From Gemmatimonadota bacterium (GTDB lineage: Bacteria > Gemmatimonadota > Gemmatimonadetes > Longimicrobiales > UBA6960): a DNA stretch of 7,013 bases. The notes under the pieces are model-generated. The model ran no database searches. It had not been told where the DNA came from and was given only the letters and a program-made list of their open reading frames with translations. Shown here in pieces: positions 1-6,765 of this stretch. The stretch lies in the NCBI GenBank assembly GCA_019347995.1, contig JAHWKH010000128.1, positions 1 to 7,013 of the forward strand, read 5' to 3'. How positions within the stretch are numbered: position 1 is the first letter of the stretch; every line of letters begins with the position of its first letter. The position numbers and the translations under genes were made by a program.

Positions 1-705
1 CCCCTCGTGGGCGGGGGTGGCGGTGGACCGCTGCACGTGCCCGTACGCCGCGCCCACCACCACCACGGGGAGCCCGTGCAGGTGGGCGGCCACCTCCTCC
101 ATGAAGAGCGTGTTCTTGCGTGGGTCCCCTCCCCCCGTGGCCAGGACGAAGGCGGGCGGGAGGCCGAAGCGTTCGAGCGCGCGCCGCGCCTCCTCGTCGG
201 TGACCGGCTCGTCGAACGGCTCCACGCCCTGCCCCAGCACCGCCACGCGGGCCGGATCGAGGCCCAGCGCGTCCACGGCCTGCTCCCGGGCCCAGCGCGT
301 GAACATGACGACGCGGGCCGCGCGCCGGGCCGAGGGCGCCACGGCCGCGACGAACCAGCGGCGGAAGGCGGCGCCGTACCACTCCGGGTGCGTGACGGGG
401 AAGACGTCGTGGAGCAGCAGCACACGCCGATCCCCGGTGCGCGGACCCGCGTTGGCGGGATCGAGCGCCACGTCGTAGCCGTCGCGCCCCCGCCTCCAGG
501 GCAGCTCGAGCTGCTCCCACAGCGGCCCGTCCAGCCGGCCGAACCGGGTGCGCACCGGCTGGGGCCATCCCGCGGCCGACGCCCGCCGGGGCAGGTGGAG
601 GGTCACGTCCGCGCTCCCCGGAAGGCGGCGGACCAGCTCCCGGGCGACGCGCTGCACGCCCGTGGGTCGGACGGCGCAGAAGCGGCCGTTCACCGCGATC
701 CTCAT
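1..705 (-). CDS. GT4-family glycosyltransferase, C-terminus cut by window edge
   Basis: A frame open from an ATG at 705-703 to the left edge gives 235 residues with no stop; the C-terminal part is outside. The N-terminus MRIAVNGRF followed by TGVQRVARELVRRL (residues 15-28) is the typical opening of GT4 (GT-B fold) glycosyltransferases that act on lipid-linked oligosaccharides. LLLHDVFPVTHPEWY (96-110) and the motif GGGDPRKN (191-198) match the domain junction and the donor-phosphate-binding loop of this family, where the Arg-Lys pair is expected to contact the nucleotide-sugar diphosphate. The EX7E motif would fall beyond the edge. The likely job is cytoplasmic transfer of one sugar onto the growing undecaprenyl-linked repeat unit. 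The start codon overlaps the stop of the methyltransferase-like gene as ATGA (702-705), with only a weak G-rich stretch upstream, so translational coupling is likely. Sugar donor and linkage cannot be read from sequence. Confidence 0.9.
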   Translation of the reverse strand, partial: MRIAVNGRFCAVRPTGVQRVARELVRRLPGSADVTLHLPRRASAAGWPQPVRTRFGRLDGPLWEQLELPWRRGRDGYDVALDPANAGPRTGDRRVLLLHDVFPVTHPEWYGAAFRRWFVAAVAPSARRAARVVMFTRWAREQAVDALGLDPARVAVLGQGVEPFDEPVTDEEARRALERFGLPPAFVLATGGGDPRKNTLFMEEVAAHLHGLPVVVVGAAYGHVQRSTATPAHEG

Positions 706-1439
706 GGCCGGACACCCGCCACGGACGCTGCGGCCCGTCCGCCGGCCACGCGCTCGTAGACCGCCCAGCCGTTACGCGGCCGGCGGCCCCGCTCCACGAG
801 GCGGTAGGCGGGGTCCTTCGCCAGCCGCCGGTCGTTGTCGTGGTTCTTGAACGTGCGCACGTCGTCCAGCAGGAGGAAGCGCGCTCCGTAGACATCCTCC
901 ATCTCGGCGGTCCCGGTGAACTCGGAGCCGTCGATGAGGACCACGTCGAACCCGTCGATCCCGGCCTCCTCGCGAACCTCACGGATGCCCTCGCCCGAGA
1001 GGCCGTGGGTCGCGAGGTACTCCAGGTCCTGGCGGAGCCAGCCCATCACGGTGGCGCGCCGGATGAAGCGGAAGCGGGTCCACACGCGCCGGCGGAAGGC
1101 GTCCACCTCCGCCTCGTCGGGAAAGCTCCCGGTGGGGACCGAGGAGCGGTTGTAGCAGCGGACGAAGGACCGCCCCCCGTGACGCTCCACCAGCGCGTAG
1201 AAGCGCGGGATGGAGACCTCGAGACAATGGATCGTCGGTACGGGATCGTTGCGCAGCGCCCCCGCCACCAGCGCCTCGGTGCTCCCGGCGCCGGACGACG
1301 CCCCGATCTCCAGGATGTGGCGAACGCCGGGCGTGGCCGCCACCCGCTCGATGCACCGGTGGAAGGGGTCGTCGACGATCTCGGGAGGGATGAGGCGGTC
1401 GAGATCGCTGGCGGTCGGAGGCACGCCGGCGCCCCTCAT
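702..1439 (-). CDS. Class I SAM-methyltransferase-like protein of a polysaccharide cluster
   Basis: The protein is 245 residues from an ATG at 1439-1437. That ATG overlaps the stop of the Wzy-like gene as ATGA. A Rossmann-type SAM-binding signature is visible: ILEIGASSGAGS (42-53) as motif I, an acidic residue E74 at the end of the second strand (HCLEVS), and FDVVLIDGSEFTG (164-176) followed by RFLLLDDVRTFKN (187-199) as the later strands. From memory, the LIDGSEFTG and LLDD...TFKN blocks mark a family found in glycan clusters, usually annotated as hypothetical protein or class I methyltransferase. About 90 helix-rich, charged residues (75-163) separate E74 from the fourth-strand motif, more than in a minimal methyltransferase. 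Possible roles are O-methylation of a sugar or another modification. The acceptor is unknown and catalysis is not demonstrated. The frame stays open upstream into the neighbouring gene, but residues there are low-complexity shadow sequence, so the overlapping ATG is chosen. Confidence 0.82.
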   Translation of the reverse strand: MRGAGVPPTASDLDRLIPPEIVDDPFHRCIERVAATPGVRHILEIGASSGAGSTEALVAGALRNDPVPTIHCLEVSIPRFYALVERHGGRSFVRCYNRSSVPTGSFPDEAEVDAFRRRVWTRFRFIRRATVMGWLRQDLEYLATHGLSGEGIREVREEAGIDGFDVVLIDGSEFTGTAEMEDVYGARFLLLDDVRTFKNHDNDRRLAKDPAYRLVERGRRPRNGWAVYERVAGGRAAASVAGVRP

Positions 1440-2842
1440 GGCGAGCCGGCCCACGGACGCGACGCACGGGCGTACCCGGCCGCGACGACGAGGATGACGA
1501 GCTGCCCGTGGCCGTGTGAGAACGGCCACTCCACCATGCCCTCCGCCAGGGCGATGGCGAACACCCACAGCAGAGCGAGCCGGAGGTTCCGCTCCTCCGG
1601 CGCGAGACCCTTCTCCCTGGCCGACACCAGCAGCCTGTGGAAGACCACCCCCAGGAAGAGGAGGAAACCGGCCAGCCCCACCAGCCCCGCCTCCGCCGCG
1701 ACCTGCACGTACGCGTTGTGGGGCGTGGGCTTCAGGTCCCACAAGGCGGGGACGAGCACGCCGGCCTGGTCCAGCTCCTCGGCGAAGCCGCCCGGTCCGA
1801 CGCCGGTGAGCGGGTTGAGGAGGAAGAGGCGGACGCCGGCCAGCATGAGGGCCGCCCGCTGCGCCACGGACCAATCCGACACGACGCCCGTGATCACCTC
1901 GAAGACGGCACCTCCGGTGGCCACTCCGGCGACGATCGCCGCCAGGAGCGCGGCGGCCCACACCTTCAGGGTCGTTCGCCAGGCTCCAGCCATGGCCAGG
2001 ACCAGGGCCCCCGCCACAACGGAGAGCGCGCTGCCCCGGGAGAGGGTGGCCACAAGCCCTCCGGCCAGCGCGGCCAGGGCCAGGGTGGCGGCGCCGCGGC
2101 CCCACGCCGTGCGGGTCACGGCCCGGACGTGGACGGCGAGCGGAAGCGAGAGGGCGAGGTACATTCCGAGTCCGTTGGGCTGTCCGAAGCCCAGCGCGGC
2201 GCGGTTGAGGCCGCTGGGCTCGGGGAAGCGACCGGGGAGCACCCCCACCGCCTCCAGCATCGCCAGCGCTCCCGTGACCCCGCCCACGGCGGCCACGATC
2301 CGGGCCATCCGCCCCGCCTCCCCGGGGCGCCGGACCAGGAGATCCACGGCGGCCAGGAGGAGGAGGCCCAGCGCCACCAGGTTCACGATCTCCCGGGCCG
2401 CCGCCGCCCGGTGCGGCGTGAACAGCCCGGCGAGCGCGTAGGAGCCCAGGAACGCGGCCAGCCCCACCATGGGGACGTGGAGGAGGGGGAGGGGGCGGCG
2501 CGACGGCCCCCACGCCAGGAACCACGCGACGACCACGAGTGCGGTCACGATCGCCGCGGGCGCGAGGCGGAGATCGGACGAGGCGAACAGGGCGGGCAGG
2601 GGGAGGGACAGGACCAGCACCAGGATCGGATCCACTCTCCCCGCGGCCATGAGCGGAACGAGGGCGCAGGCCGCCGCCACGGCCCCTCCCACGGCCAGGG
2701 CGTCGTCTCCAGCCGCGGTGCCCGCCAGCGCGGTGACCAGCCCCGCCCCGAGGAGCGCCACGAGGGCGGGGCCCAGCGCCGCGCCGGCTCGCGCGCCAGC
2801 CTCCTGCGCGTGCAGACGCCTCCCGGAGCCAGCGGCGCTCAC
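1436..2842 (-). CDS. Wzy polymerase / O-antigen ligase family membrane protein
   Basis: The protein is 468 residues and strongly hydrophobic, with roughly ten or more membrane segments spread from about residue 20 to 456. Hallmarks of the Wzy_C/WaaL superfamily are present. These are LSRGSALSVVAGALVL (267-282) with the conserved Ser-Arg-Gly, NPLTGVGPGGF (343-353), and PHNAYVQVAAEAGLVGLAGF (374-393) in the large extracytoplasmic loop and the following helix. R268 and H375 are the expected functional positions of the family. The protein would act on the outer face of the cytoplasmic membrane, either polymerising undecaprenyl-linked repeat units or transferring finished glycan to an acceptor. 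Sequence alone does not separate polymerase from ligase. Its place in an operon with a flippase and an initiating transferase favours Wzy. The GTG start at 2842-2840 overlaps the TGA of the upstream GT4 gene as GTGA and is preceded by a G-rich tract that can serve as ribosome binding site. The open upstream extension in the same frame lacks membrane character and is treated as non-coding. Confidence 0.9.
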   Translation of the reverse strand: MSAAGSGRRLHAQEAGARAGAALGPALVALLGAGLVTALAGTAAGDDALAVGGAVAAACALVPLMAAGRVDPILVLVLSLPLPALFASSDLRLAPAAIVTALVVVAWFLAWGPSRRPLPLLHVPMVGLAAFLGSYALAGLFTPHRAAAAREIVNLVALGLLLLAAVDLLVRRPGEAGRMARIVAAVGGVTGALAMLEAVGVLPGRFPEPSGLNRAALGFGQPNGLGMYLALSLPLAVHVRAVTRTAWGRGAATLALAALAGGLVATLSRGSALSVVAGALVLAMAGAWRTTLKVWAAALLAAIVAGVATGGAVFEVITGVVSDWSVAQRAALMLAGVRLFLLNPLTGVGPGGFAEELDQAGVLVPALWDLKPTPHNAYVQVAAEAGLVGLAGFLLFLGVVFHRLLVSAREKGLAPEERNLRLALLWVFAIALAEGMVEWPFSHGHGQLVILVVAAGYARASRPWAGSP

Positions 2843-4017
2843 CCCACCCCCCCGCCGCCCACCAGCGACCGATAGAACTCCACCGTCCGCTCCGCCACGC
2901 GCTCCTGGGTGAACCGTTCCGTGACCCTGCGGCGTCCCGCCTCGGCCCGGCGGCGGCGGAGCGGCGCGTCGTCGCGGAGCCGCCGGAGCGCCTCGGCGAG
3001 CGAAGCCGCGTCCTCCATCGGCACCAGGTCGCCGGCGTCGCCGATCACGGATGGGATCTCGCCGCAGAGGCTTCCCACCACGGGGATGCCGCACGCCATG
3101 GCCTCCACCAGGACCCGGCCGAACTGCTCCGTCCAGGACGCGGTGCCGAGGGTGGGCAGGACCAGCACGTCCAGCGCGGCCAGGGTCCCGGGCATGGCCG
3201 TGGAGGGGACGGGGCCGGTGAAGCGCACGCGGTCCGCGACGCCGGCGCGGGCCGCGTGCTCCTCGAGCCGGGACCGCTCCGGCCCGTCCCCGATGAGCAC
3301 CAGGTGGGCGGCCTCGCCGTCCGCCCCATCCGCCGGGGCTGCGGGCCTCTCTCCATCGCCAGGCCCGGCGGACAGCTTCGCGAAGGCGTCGAGGAGCACG
3401 TGGACGCCCTTCTCCGCCACCAGCCGGCCGCCGTACCCCACCAGGAACGCGTCCGGGGGGACGGCCAGGCGCGCCCGGGTGCTCCGTCGCGCCTGCGCGT
3501 CCGGGGCGAAGCGCCTCGGACAGACCCCGAACTGGGGGATGACGGCCATGGGCCCCTTCCAGCCGGCCGAGCGGAGAGCGCGCCCGGCGCCGTCGGTGCC
3601 GGCCAGCGCGCCTCGCGCCCCGCGGAGGACCGCGGACCGCACGGCGCCGAAGGGTGGGGGCGGCCGCCGCTCCAGGTTCTGCCAGGTGAAGAACAGCCAC
3701 GGCAGGCCCCGGCGCCGGCACAGTCCGGCCATCTGGAGCGTCACCAGACTGTACGGCTCCTCGTCGACGTGGACGAGGTCGGGCGACGCCGCGTCGATCC
3801 AGCGCCCGGCGCCCCGATAGAGGTGGAGGTGGTTGTGGCCGGGCATGCGCACGGGCACGCGCTCGGGCTCGGGCACGCCCTCGGGAGACGCTTCCACGGG
3901 CTCGCGCCCCCAGCGCTCGGGGATCACGGCGCGAACGTCCACGTGCCGGCCCAGCGCGGCGATCTTGTCCCGGTAGGCCGCCACGACCAGGGCCTTGGAC
4001 ACGTAGAGCACCTTCAT
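2839..4017 (-). CDS. GT4-family glycosyltransferase (complete)
   Basis: The protein is 392 residues with the full GT-B architecture. The N-terminal acceptor domain begins MKVLYVSKAL and contains DLVHVDEEPYSLVTLQ (80-95) and FFTWQNLERRPPPPF (109-123). The C-terminal donor domain shows VGYGGRLVAEKGVHVLLDAF (193-212), where R198 and K203 should bind the donor diphosphate, then LVLIGDGPERSRLEE (239-253). The EX7E pair is E297 and E305 within TEQFGRVLVEAMACGIPVVG. This is a retaining GT4 enzyme expected to work at the inner face of the membrane on the lipid-linked intermediate. Residues about 216-237 form a Gly/Pro/Ala/Asp-rich insertion that looks like a flexible surface loop. The C-terminus is a Gly-rich GGGGVG tail encoded over a run of seven G. 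The ATG at 4017-4015 overlaps the flippase stop as ATGA. There is no clear Shine-Dalgarno sequence before it, so translation is probably coupled. Donor specificity is unknown. Confidence 0.93.
   Translation of the reverse strand: MKVLYVSKALVVAAYRDKIAALGRHVDVRAVIPERWGREPVEASPEGVPEPERVPVRMPGHNHLHLYRGAGRWIDAASPDLVHVDEEPYSLVTLQMAGLCRRRGLPWLFFTWQNLERRPPPPFGAVRSAVLRGARGALAGTDGAGRALRSAGWKGPMAVIPQFGVCPRRFAPDAQARRSTRARLAVPPDAFLVGYGGRLVAEKGVHVLLDAFAKLSAGPGDGERPAAPADGADGEAAHLVLIGDGPERSRLEEHAARAGVADRVRFTGPVPSTAMPGTLAALDVLVLPTLGTASWTEQFGRVLVEAMACGIPVVGSLCGEIPSVIGDAGDLVPMEDAASLAEALRRLRDDAPLRRRRAEAGRRRVTERFTQERVAERTVEFYRSLVGGGGVG
2847..2853. repeat. Seven-base C/G homopolymer at the GT4-ligase junction
   Basis: The plus strand has seven C in a row (seven G in the mRNA) in the last codons of the complete GT4 gene, five bases upstream of the overlapping GTG start of the Wzy-like gene. 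One extra G would bypass the GT4 stop and put the GT4 frame into the Wzy-like frame. The run is short, so this may be chance in a GC-rich genome. Confidence 0.6.
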
Positions 4018-5543
4018 CCGACGACGGCGCGCCGGAGGAGCCGCCATTCGCCGACCGGCACCACCCTGGCCGCGGCGTAGACGGCCGCCGCGGCCCCGAG
4101 ATACGCCGCCGCGGCGCCCAGGGCGGGCAGGGTCGGCCACGCCATCATCGCGGCGGCTCCGGCGGCCAGCAGCGCCGCCCCGACCACGCGCCGCGAAGGC
4201 GCCGCCGAAGCGTGACGCCGCAGCGCCGCCAGCATGGCGATGGCCAGCGCCGACTCCGAGGCCAGCATGGCCAGGGCGGCGCCCCGTGCGCCCAGCCCGG
4301 GTACGAGGGCGGCGTTGAGGCCCACGTTGAGGACGAGGGCGCCGGAGAAGACGGCCGCCACCAGCCCCATGCGCTCGGCCGCCGCCAGGATGTATGCGCC
4401 GAGGGCGTTCAGGGCCAGGAGCGGGAGGACGGGCGCGAGGATCGCCACGACGCCGGCCGACGCCGCGTAGGCCTGCCCGAAGAGGAGGTCCACGACGGGA
4501 CCCCGCGTCAGCCACAGGACCCCCGCGGCGGGAACGCTGGCCAGCAGCAGGAGCTCCGCCACCCGGGTCGCCGCCCAGCGCCGCCGCGCGGCGCCCCCGG
4601 CTCGGTCTGCTCCGGGTTCCGCGGCCCCTCCATCGAGCACCTCGGCGGCGGCCCGGGAGAGCCGGGGGTAGACGGCCATGGCCACCACCAGCGCAAGAGC
4701 CTGGGCCACGTCGACGAACTTGTAGGCCGCGGCGTACACCCCCGCCTCCGCCGCCCCCCGCCACTGCTCCACGAGGAGCACGTCGATCTTGTAGTAGGCC
4801 GTCAGCGCGATGGTGGAGAGGGTGAAGGGCACCAGCTCGATGAGGAGGCCGACGACCCGGGGCCGCGGCGCCCTCCATGCCCATCGCACCGGCGGCGGCG
4901 TGCGGGACATCAGCCACGTCAGCGCCACGGCCTGCCCCACCAGCGGCGCCGCACAGAACCAGGCCAGGCTGCCGGTGGCGAGCACCAGCGCGATGCCGAG
5001 CCCACCGGAGACGATGCCGAAGAGGGCCTGGGCCTGCATCCACGCGCCCATGCGCTCCACGGCCTGAACGTATGCGCCCAGGTTCTCGACGAAGGAGCCC
5101 AGCGCGTAGGCGGCCCCCAGGAGGAGCGCGGCCAGAACCGCTTCGGGGACGTCGCCCAGGAGGCCCGCGGCGAGCCCCGCCAGCGCCCCCATCATCACGA
5201 GGCCGCTCACGGCCTTGGCCACGTGGGCCGCGCCCACCAATTCCGCCGCCCGTTCCGGGGAGCGGGCGATCTCCCGCACGAGGAGCTGCATCATGCCCAG
5301 CGTGGACACGATCGAGAGGATGACCGCCAGCGCCGCCACGGTCCCGTAGAGGCCGAACGTCGCCACGCCCAGCGCCCGCGCCGCCACCACCGCGGCGGCG
5401 AAGGTGAACAGCCGGGGAAGCACGTACGCCCCCAGGAGGGCGAGTCCGTTCAGGAGCACGCGCCTCAGGCCGGCCGCCGTGGCGTGCGCGTGCCCTTCCG
5501 CCGCCCCGTCCGCCCGTACCCGTACGGCCGCGGGCCCCGCCAC
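4014..5543 (-). CDS. Wzx-like lipid-linked oligosaccharide flippase
   Basis: The protein is 509 residues with about 12-14 predicted membrane helices, the usual size for the MOP superfamily (Wzx/MATE/MurJ-like). The first helix region (29-55) is followed by ARALGVATFGLYGTVAAL (55-72), the common Wzx opening pattern around the first two helices. LTAYYKIDVLLVEQW (247-261) with GVYAAAYKFVDVAQAL (268-283) matches the central Wzx signature of a helix with an Asp, then G-x-Y-x-A. The protein should flip the undecaprenyl-diphosphate-linked repeat unit to the outer leaflet. A Gly/Ala/Arg-rich stretch (303-322) between the two halves looks like a long loop. The GTG at 5543-5541 starts two bases after the stop of the sugar transferase, with GAGG about ten bases upstream. 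The first ~25 residues are hydrophilic, so a start nearer the first helix cannot be excluded, but the operon spacing supports this one. Confidence 0.92.
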   Translation of the reverse strand: MAGPAAVRVRADGAAEGHAHATAAGLRRVLLNGLALLGAYVLPRLFTFAAAVVAARALGVATFGLYGTVAALAVILSIVSTLGMMQLLVREIARSPERAAELVGAAHVAKAVSGLVMMGALAGLAAGLLGDVPEAVLAALLLGAAYALGSFVENLGAYVQAVERMGAWMQAQALFGIVSGGLGIALVLATGSLAWFCAAPLVGQAVALTWLMSRTPPPVRWAWRAPRPRVVGLLIELVPFTLSTIALTAYYKIDVLLVEQWRGAAEAGVYAAAYKFVDVAQALALVVAMAVYPRLSRAAAEVLDGGAAEPGADRAGGAARRRWAATRVAELLLLASVPAAGVLWLTRGPVVDLLFGQAYAASAGVVAILAPVLPLLALNALGAYILAAAERMGLVAAVFSGALVLNVGLNAALVPGLGARGAALAMLASESALAIAMLAALRRHASAAPSRRVVGAALLAAGAAAMMAWPTLPALGAAAAYLGAAAAVYAAARVVPVGEWRLLRRAVVG

Positions 5544-5545
5544 GC

Positions 5546-6220
5546 TCAGGCGTCCTCGTGATGGCCGCGGAGCACCACCGGGACCGAGGAGAGGAGGATG
5601 GCGGCGTCCCGGCGCAGCGAACGCGTCCTCACGTACTCCAGCTCCACGCGCGCCCGCTCCGGATAGGCGGGGCGGTCGGGGCCCCGGCTGTTCCAGGCGC
5701 CGAAGATGCCGGGCCGGAGGGCGAGGAGCTCATCGGCGCCGTCGCCGAACTCATGGAGCTCGTCTTCCACCACCGGCCGCGGTCCCACCAGCGACATGGT
5801 GCCGTTGAGGACGTTGAAGAGCTGCGGCAGCTCGTCCACGTAGGTGCGGCGAAGCCACCGTCCGGCCCGCGTCCGTCTCGGGTCGCCCGGCACCTTGTAG
5901 CCGTTGCTGACCCAGTGGTGTCTCATCTCGCCGTCCGCCTTCAGCGCACGCTCGGCGCCCACCTCCATGGTGCGCAGCTTCCAGCAGTGGAAGGGACGGC
6001 CCCCGAGCCCCACGCGGCGGTGGCCGTAGAACACCGGCCGCCCCGACAGGAGCAGGACCGCCAGCGCGCCTCCGGCCAGCACCGGCATGCTCACGGCGAG
6101 CAGCCCCAGCGCCCCCGCCACGTCCAGGACGCGGCGCAGGCGGTCGTCGGCCGCCACGGGCTGGCTGCGGCCCGGTCCGTCGCGGGGCTCGGGTTCCGGC
6201 GTCCGCGCGGCTACCGCCAC
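5546..6220 (-). CDS. Initiating sugar-phosphate transferase (PglC/WbaP-type monotopic PGT)
   Basis: The protein is 224 residues and carries essentially the catalytic bacterial sugar transferase domain without the N-terminal multi-helix region of long WbaP forms. One hydrophobic segment (about 32-59, with P46 near its middle) fits the re-entrant membrane helix of monotopic phosphoglycosyl transferases. Next come RPVFYGHRRVGLGGRPF (61-77), WKLRTM (80-85), YVDELPQLFNVLNGTMSLVG (127-146) with the Asp129-Glu130 catalytic dyad, and GPRPV (146-150). The C-terminal part LRPGIFGAW...YVRTRSLRRDAAILLSS (168-212) is also typical. The enzyme moves a sugar-1-phosphate from a UDP-sugar to undecaprenyl phosphate, the committed first step of repeat-unit synthesis; the sugar is unknown. 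The GTG at 6220-6218 overlaps the upstream lipoprotein stop by ten bases and has AGGGGG just upstream. A much earlier in-frame start near 6586 is possible on paper, but those extra residues are Gly/Arg-rich shadow sequence of the lipoprotein gene. Confidence 0.93.
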   Translation of the reverse strand: MAVAARTPEPEPRDGPGRSQPVAADDRLRRVLDVAGALGLLAVSMPVLAGGALAVLLLSGRPVFYGHRRVGLGGRPFHCWKLRTMEVGAERALKADGEMRHHWVSNGYKVPGDPRRTRAGRWLRRTYVDELPQLFNVLNGTMSLVGPRPVVEDELHEFGDGADELLALRPGIFGAWNSRGPDRPAYPERARVELEYVRTRSLRRDAAILLSSVPVVLRGHHEDA

Positions 6221-6765
6221 ACGCCCCCCTGCTCGGCGGGGGAGCGGGCGACGAGGATGGCGCCCATCACCCGGCCGCCCGCCTCGCGGATCAGCCGCGA
6301 CGCGAGCCGGATCTCGCCGGCGGAGGTACGGCCCACCTCCACGACCACCGCCGCGGCCGCGCCGTCCGCGACCATCTCGGTGGCGTCGGCCAGGCGGCGG
6401 AGGGGTCCCGTCGACCGCACCCGCCCCGCGGGCCCCGACCCGTTGCCCGACACCGTGTCGAGGGCCTCGGCGGCGGCCCGGGCGACGTCCGCCCGACCGG
6501 TCCCCACCACCACGATGCGCCCGTCGCCGTCCACCGCCGCGGACACCTCGGTCCGGGCGGTCGGGGCGTCCGGCAGCTCCTCCCACGCCGGTGCCACCTC
6601 GGGCGCCCCACGGGGGGTCGGCGTCAGGGCAGGGGGACGGTCACCGGTCGGGGCCGGGGGACGGTCGCCCGTCGGGGCCGGGGAACCGTCGTCGGGCACG
6701 CAGGCCACCACGACCGACGCGACGACCGAGACGACGACCAGACGGAACGTGGTGGAGGCCCTCAC
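6211..6765 (-). CDS. Putative lipoprotein with BY-kinase-like C-terminal module
   Basis: The protein is 184 residues. The N-terminus (MRASTTFRL, then a Val/Ala/Ser core at 10-21) ends in the lipobox VVAC with Cys22, so export and lipidation are predicted. Residues 23-75 are Pro/Thr/Ala-rich and hold a perfect two-copy eight-residue repeat, reading like a cell-envelope spacer. Residues 83-173 form an alternating strand/helix module: RIVVVGTGRADVARAAAEAL (83-102), then ADGAAAAVVVEVGRTSAGEI (133-152), then a helix and GGRVMGAILVAR (163-174). The last two parts resemble the end of CpsD/Wzc-type tyrosine kinase domains, where a hydrophobic strand plus G-x-T precedes a helix and a final G-x-x-x-N strand. 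No intact Walker A lysine or Walker B aspartate is visible, and no Tyr cluster is present. Its GTG start overlaps the preceding stop as GTGA. It may be a non-catalytic envelope accessory protein of the glycan system; the function is not established. Confidence 0.75.
   Translation of the reverse strand: MRASTTFRLVVVSVVASVVVACVPDDGSPAPTGDRPPAPTGDRPPALTPTPRGAPEVAPAWEELPDAPTARTEVSAAVDGDGRIVVVGTGRADVARAAAEALDTVSGNGSGPAGRVRSTGPLRRLADATEMVADGAAAAVVVEVGRTSAGEIRLASRLIREAGGRVMGAILVARSPAEQGGVWR
6225..6230 (-). promoter_or_regulatory. Probable ribosome binding site for the sugar transferase
   Basis: On the minus strand AGGGGG precedes the GTG at 6220 with a 4-base spacer, or 6 bases if only the AGGG part pairs. 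No comparable purine tract precedes the next in-frame GTG at 6157. This supports the 6220 start, inside the end of the lipoprotein gene. The tract is in a G-rich background, so its weight is limited. Confidence 0.45.
6637..6684. repeat. Two-copy 24-base tandem repeat inside the lipoprotein gene
   Basis: Bases 6637-6660 and 6661-6684 are direct copies matching at 21 of 24 positions. They encode the eight-residue unit PAPTGDRP twice in frame, just after the lipidated cysteine. The repeat likely lengthens the flexible spacer between membrane anchor and domain. Slippage here would change the linker by whole units without breaking the frame. Confidence 0.8.
6700..6711 (-). other. Lipobox of the putative lipoprotein
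   Basis: These codons read Val-Val-Ala-Cys (residues 19-22), directly after a hydrophobic core preceded by Arg2 and Arg8. This matches the [LVI][ASTVI][GAS]C consensus recognised by Lgt and LspA. Cys22 would be the lipidated N-terminal residue of the mature protein. Confidence 0.65.

Noticed and set aside
840..2441. Plus-strand open frame of 533 codons, opposite the methyltransferase-like and Wzy-like genes
   Set aside because: Its translation is Arg/Pro/Ala/Ser-rich low-complexity sequence with no domain, and it lies antisense to two well-supported genes. Long antisense frames are expected when GC is this high.
1439..2525. Upstream in-frame extension of the methyltransferase-like gene, which would make a 607-residue fusion
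   Set aside because: The extra residues are Gly/Arg/Pro-rich out-of-frame reading of the Wzy-like gene. The coupled ATG at 1439 gives a normal family-length protein.
2843..3721. Upstream in-frame extension of the Wzy-like gene
   Set aside because: It is Gly/Arg/Pro-rich without membrane segments and coincides with the GT4 coding frame. The overlapping GTG at 2842 is the better start.
4018..5043. Upstream in-frame extension of the complete GT4 gene
   Set aside because: It is an out-of-frame reading of the flippase gene. The GT-B fold begins exactly at MKVLYVSK from the ATG at 4017.
4212..5561. Plus-strand open frame of 449 codons opposite the flippase gene
   Set aside because: The product is Gly/Arg/His/Gln-rich without any recognisable fold, while the minus strand encodes a clear membrane transporter. 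It is a GC-driven shadow.
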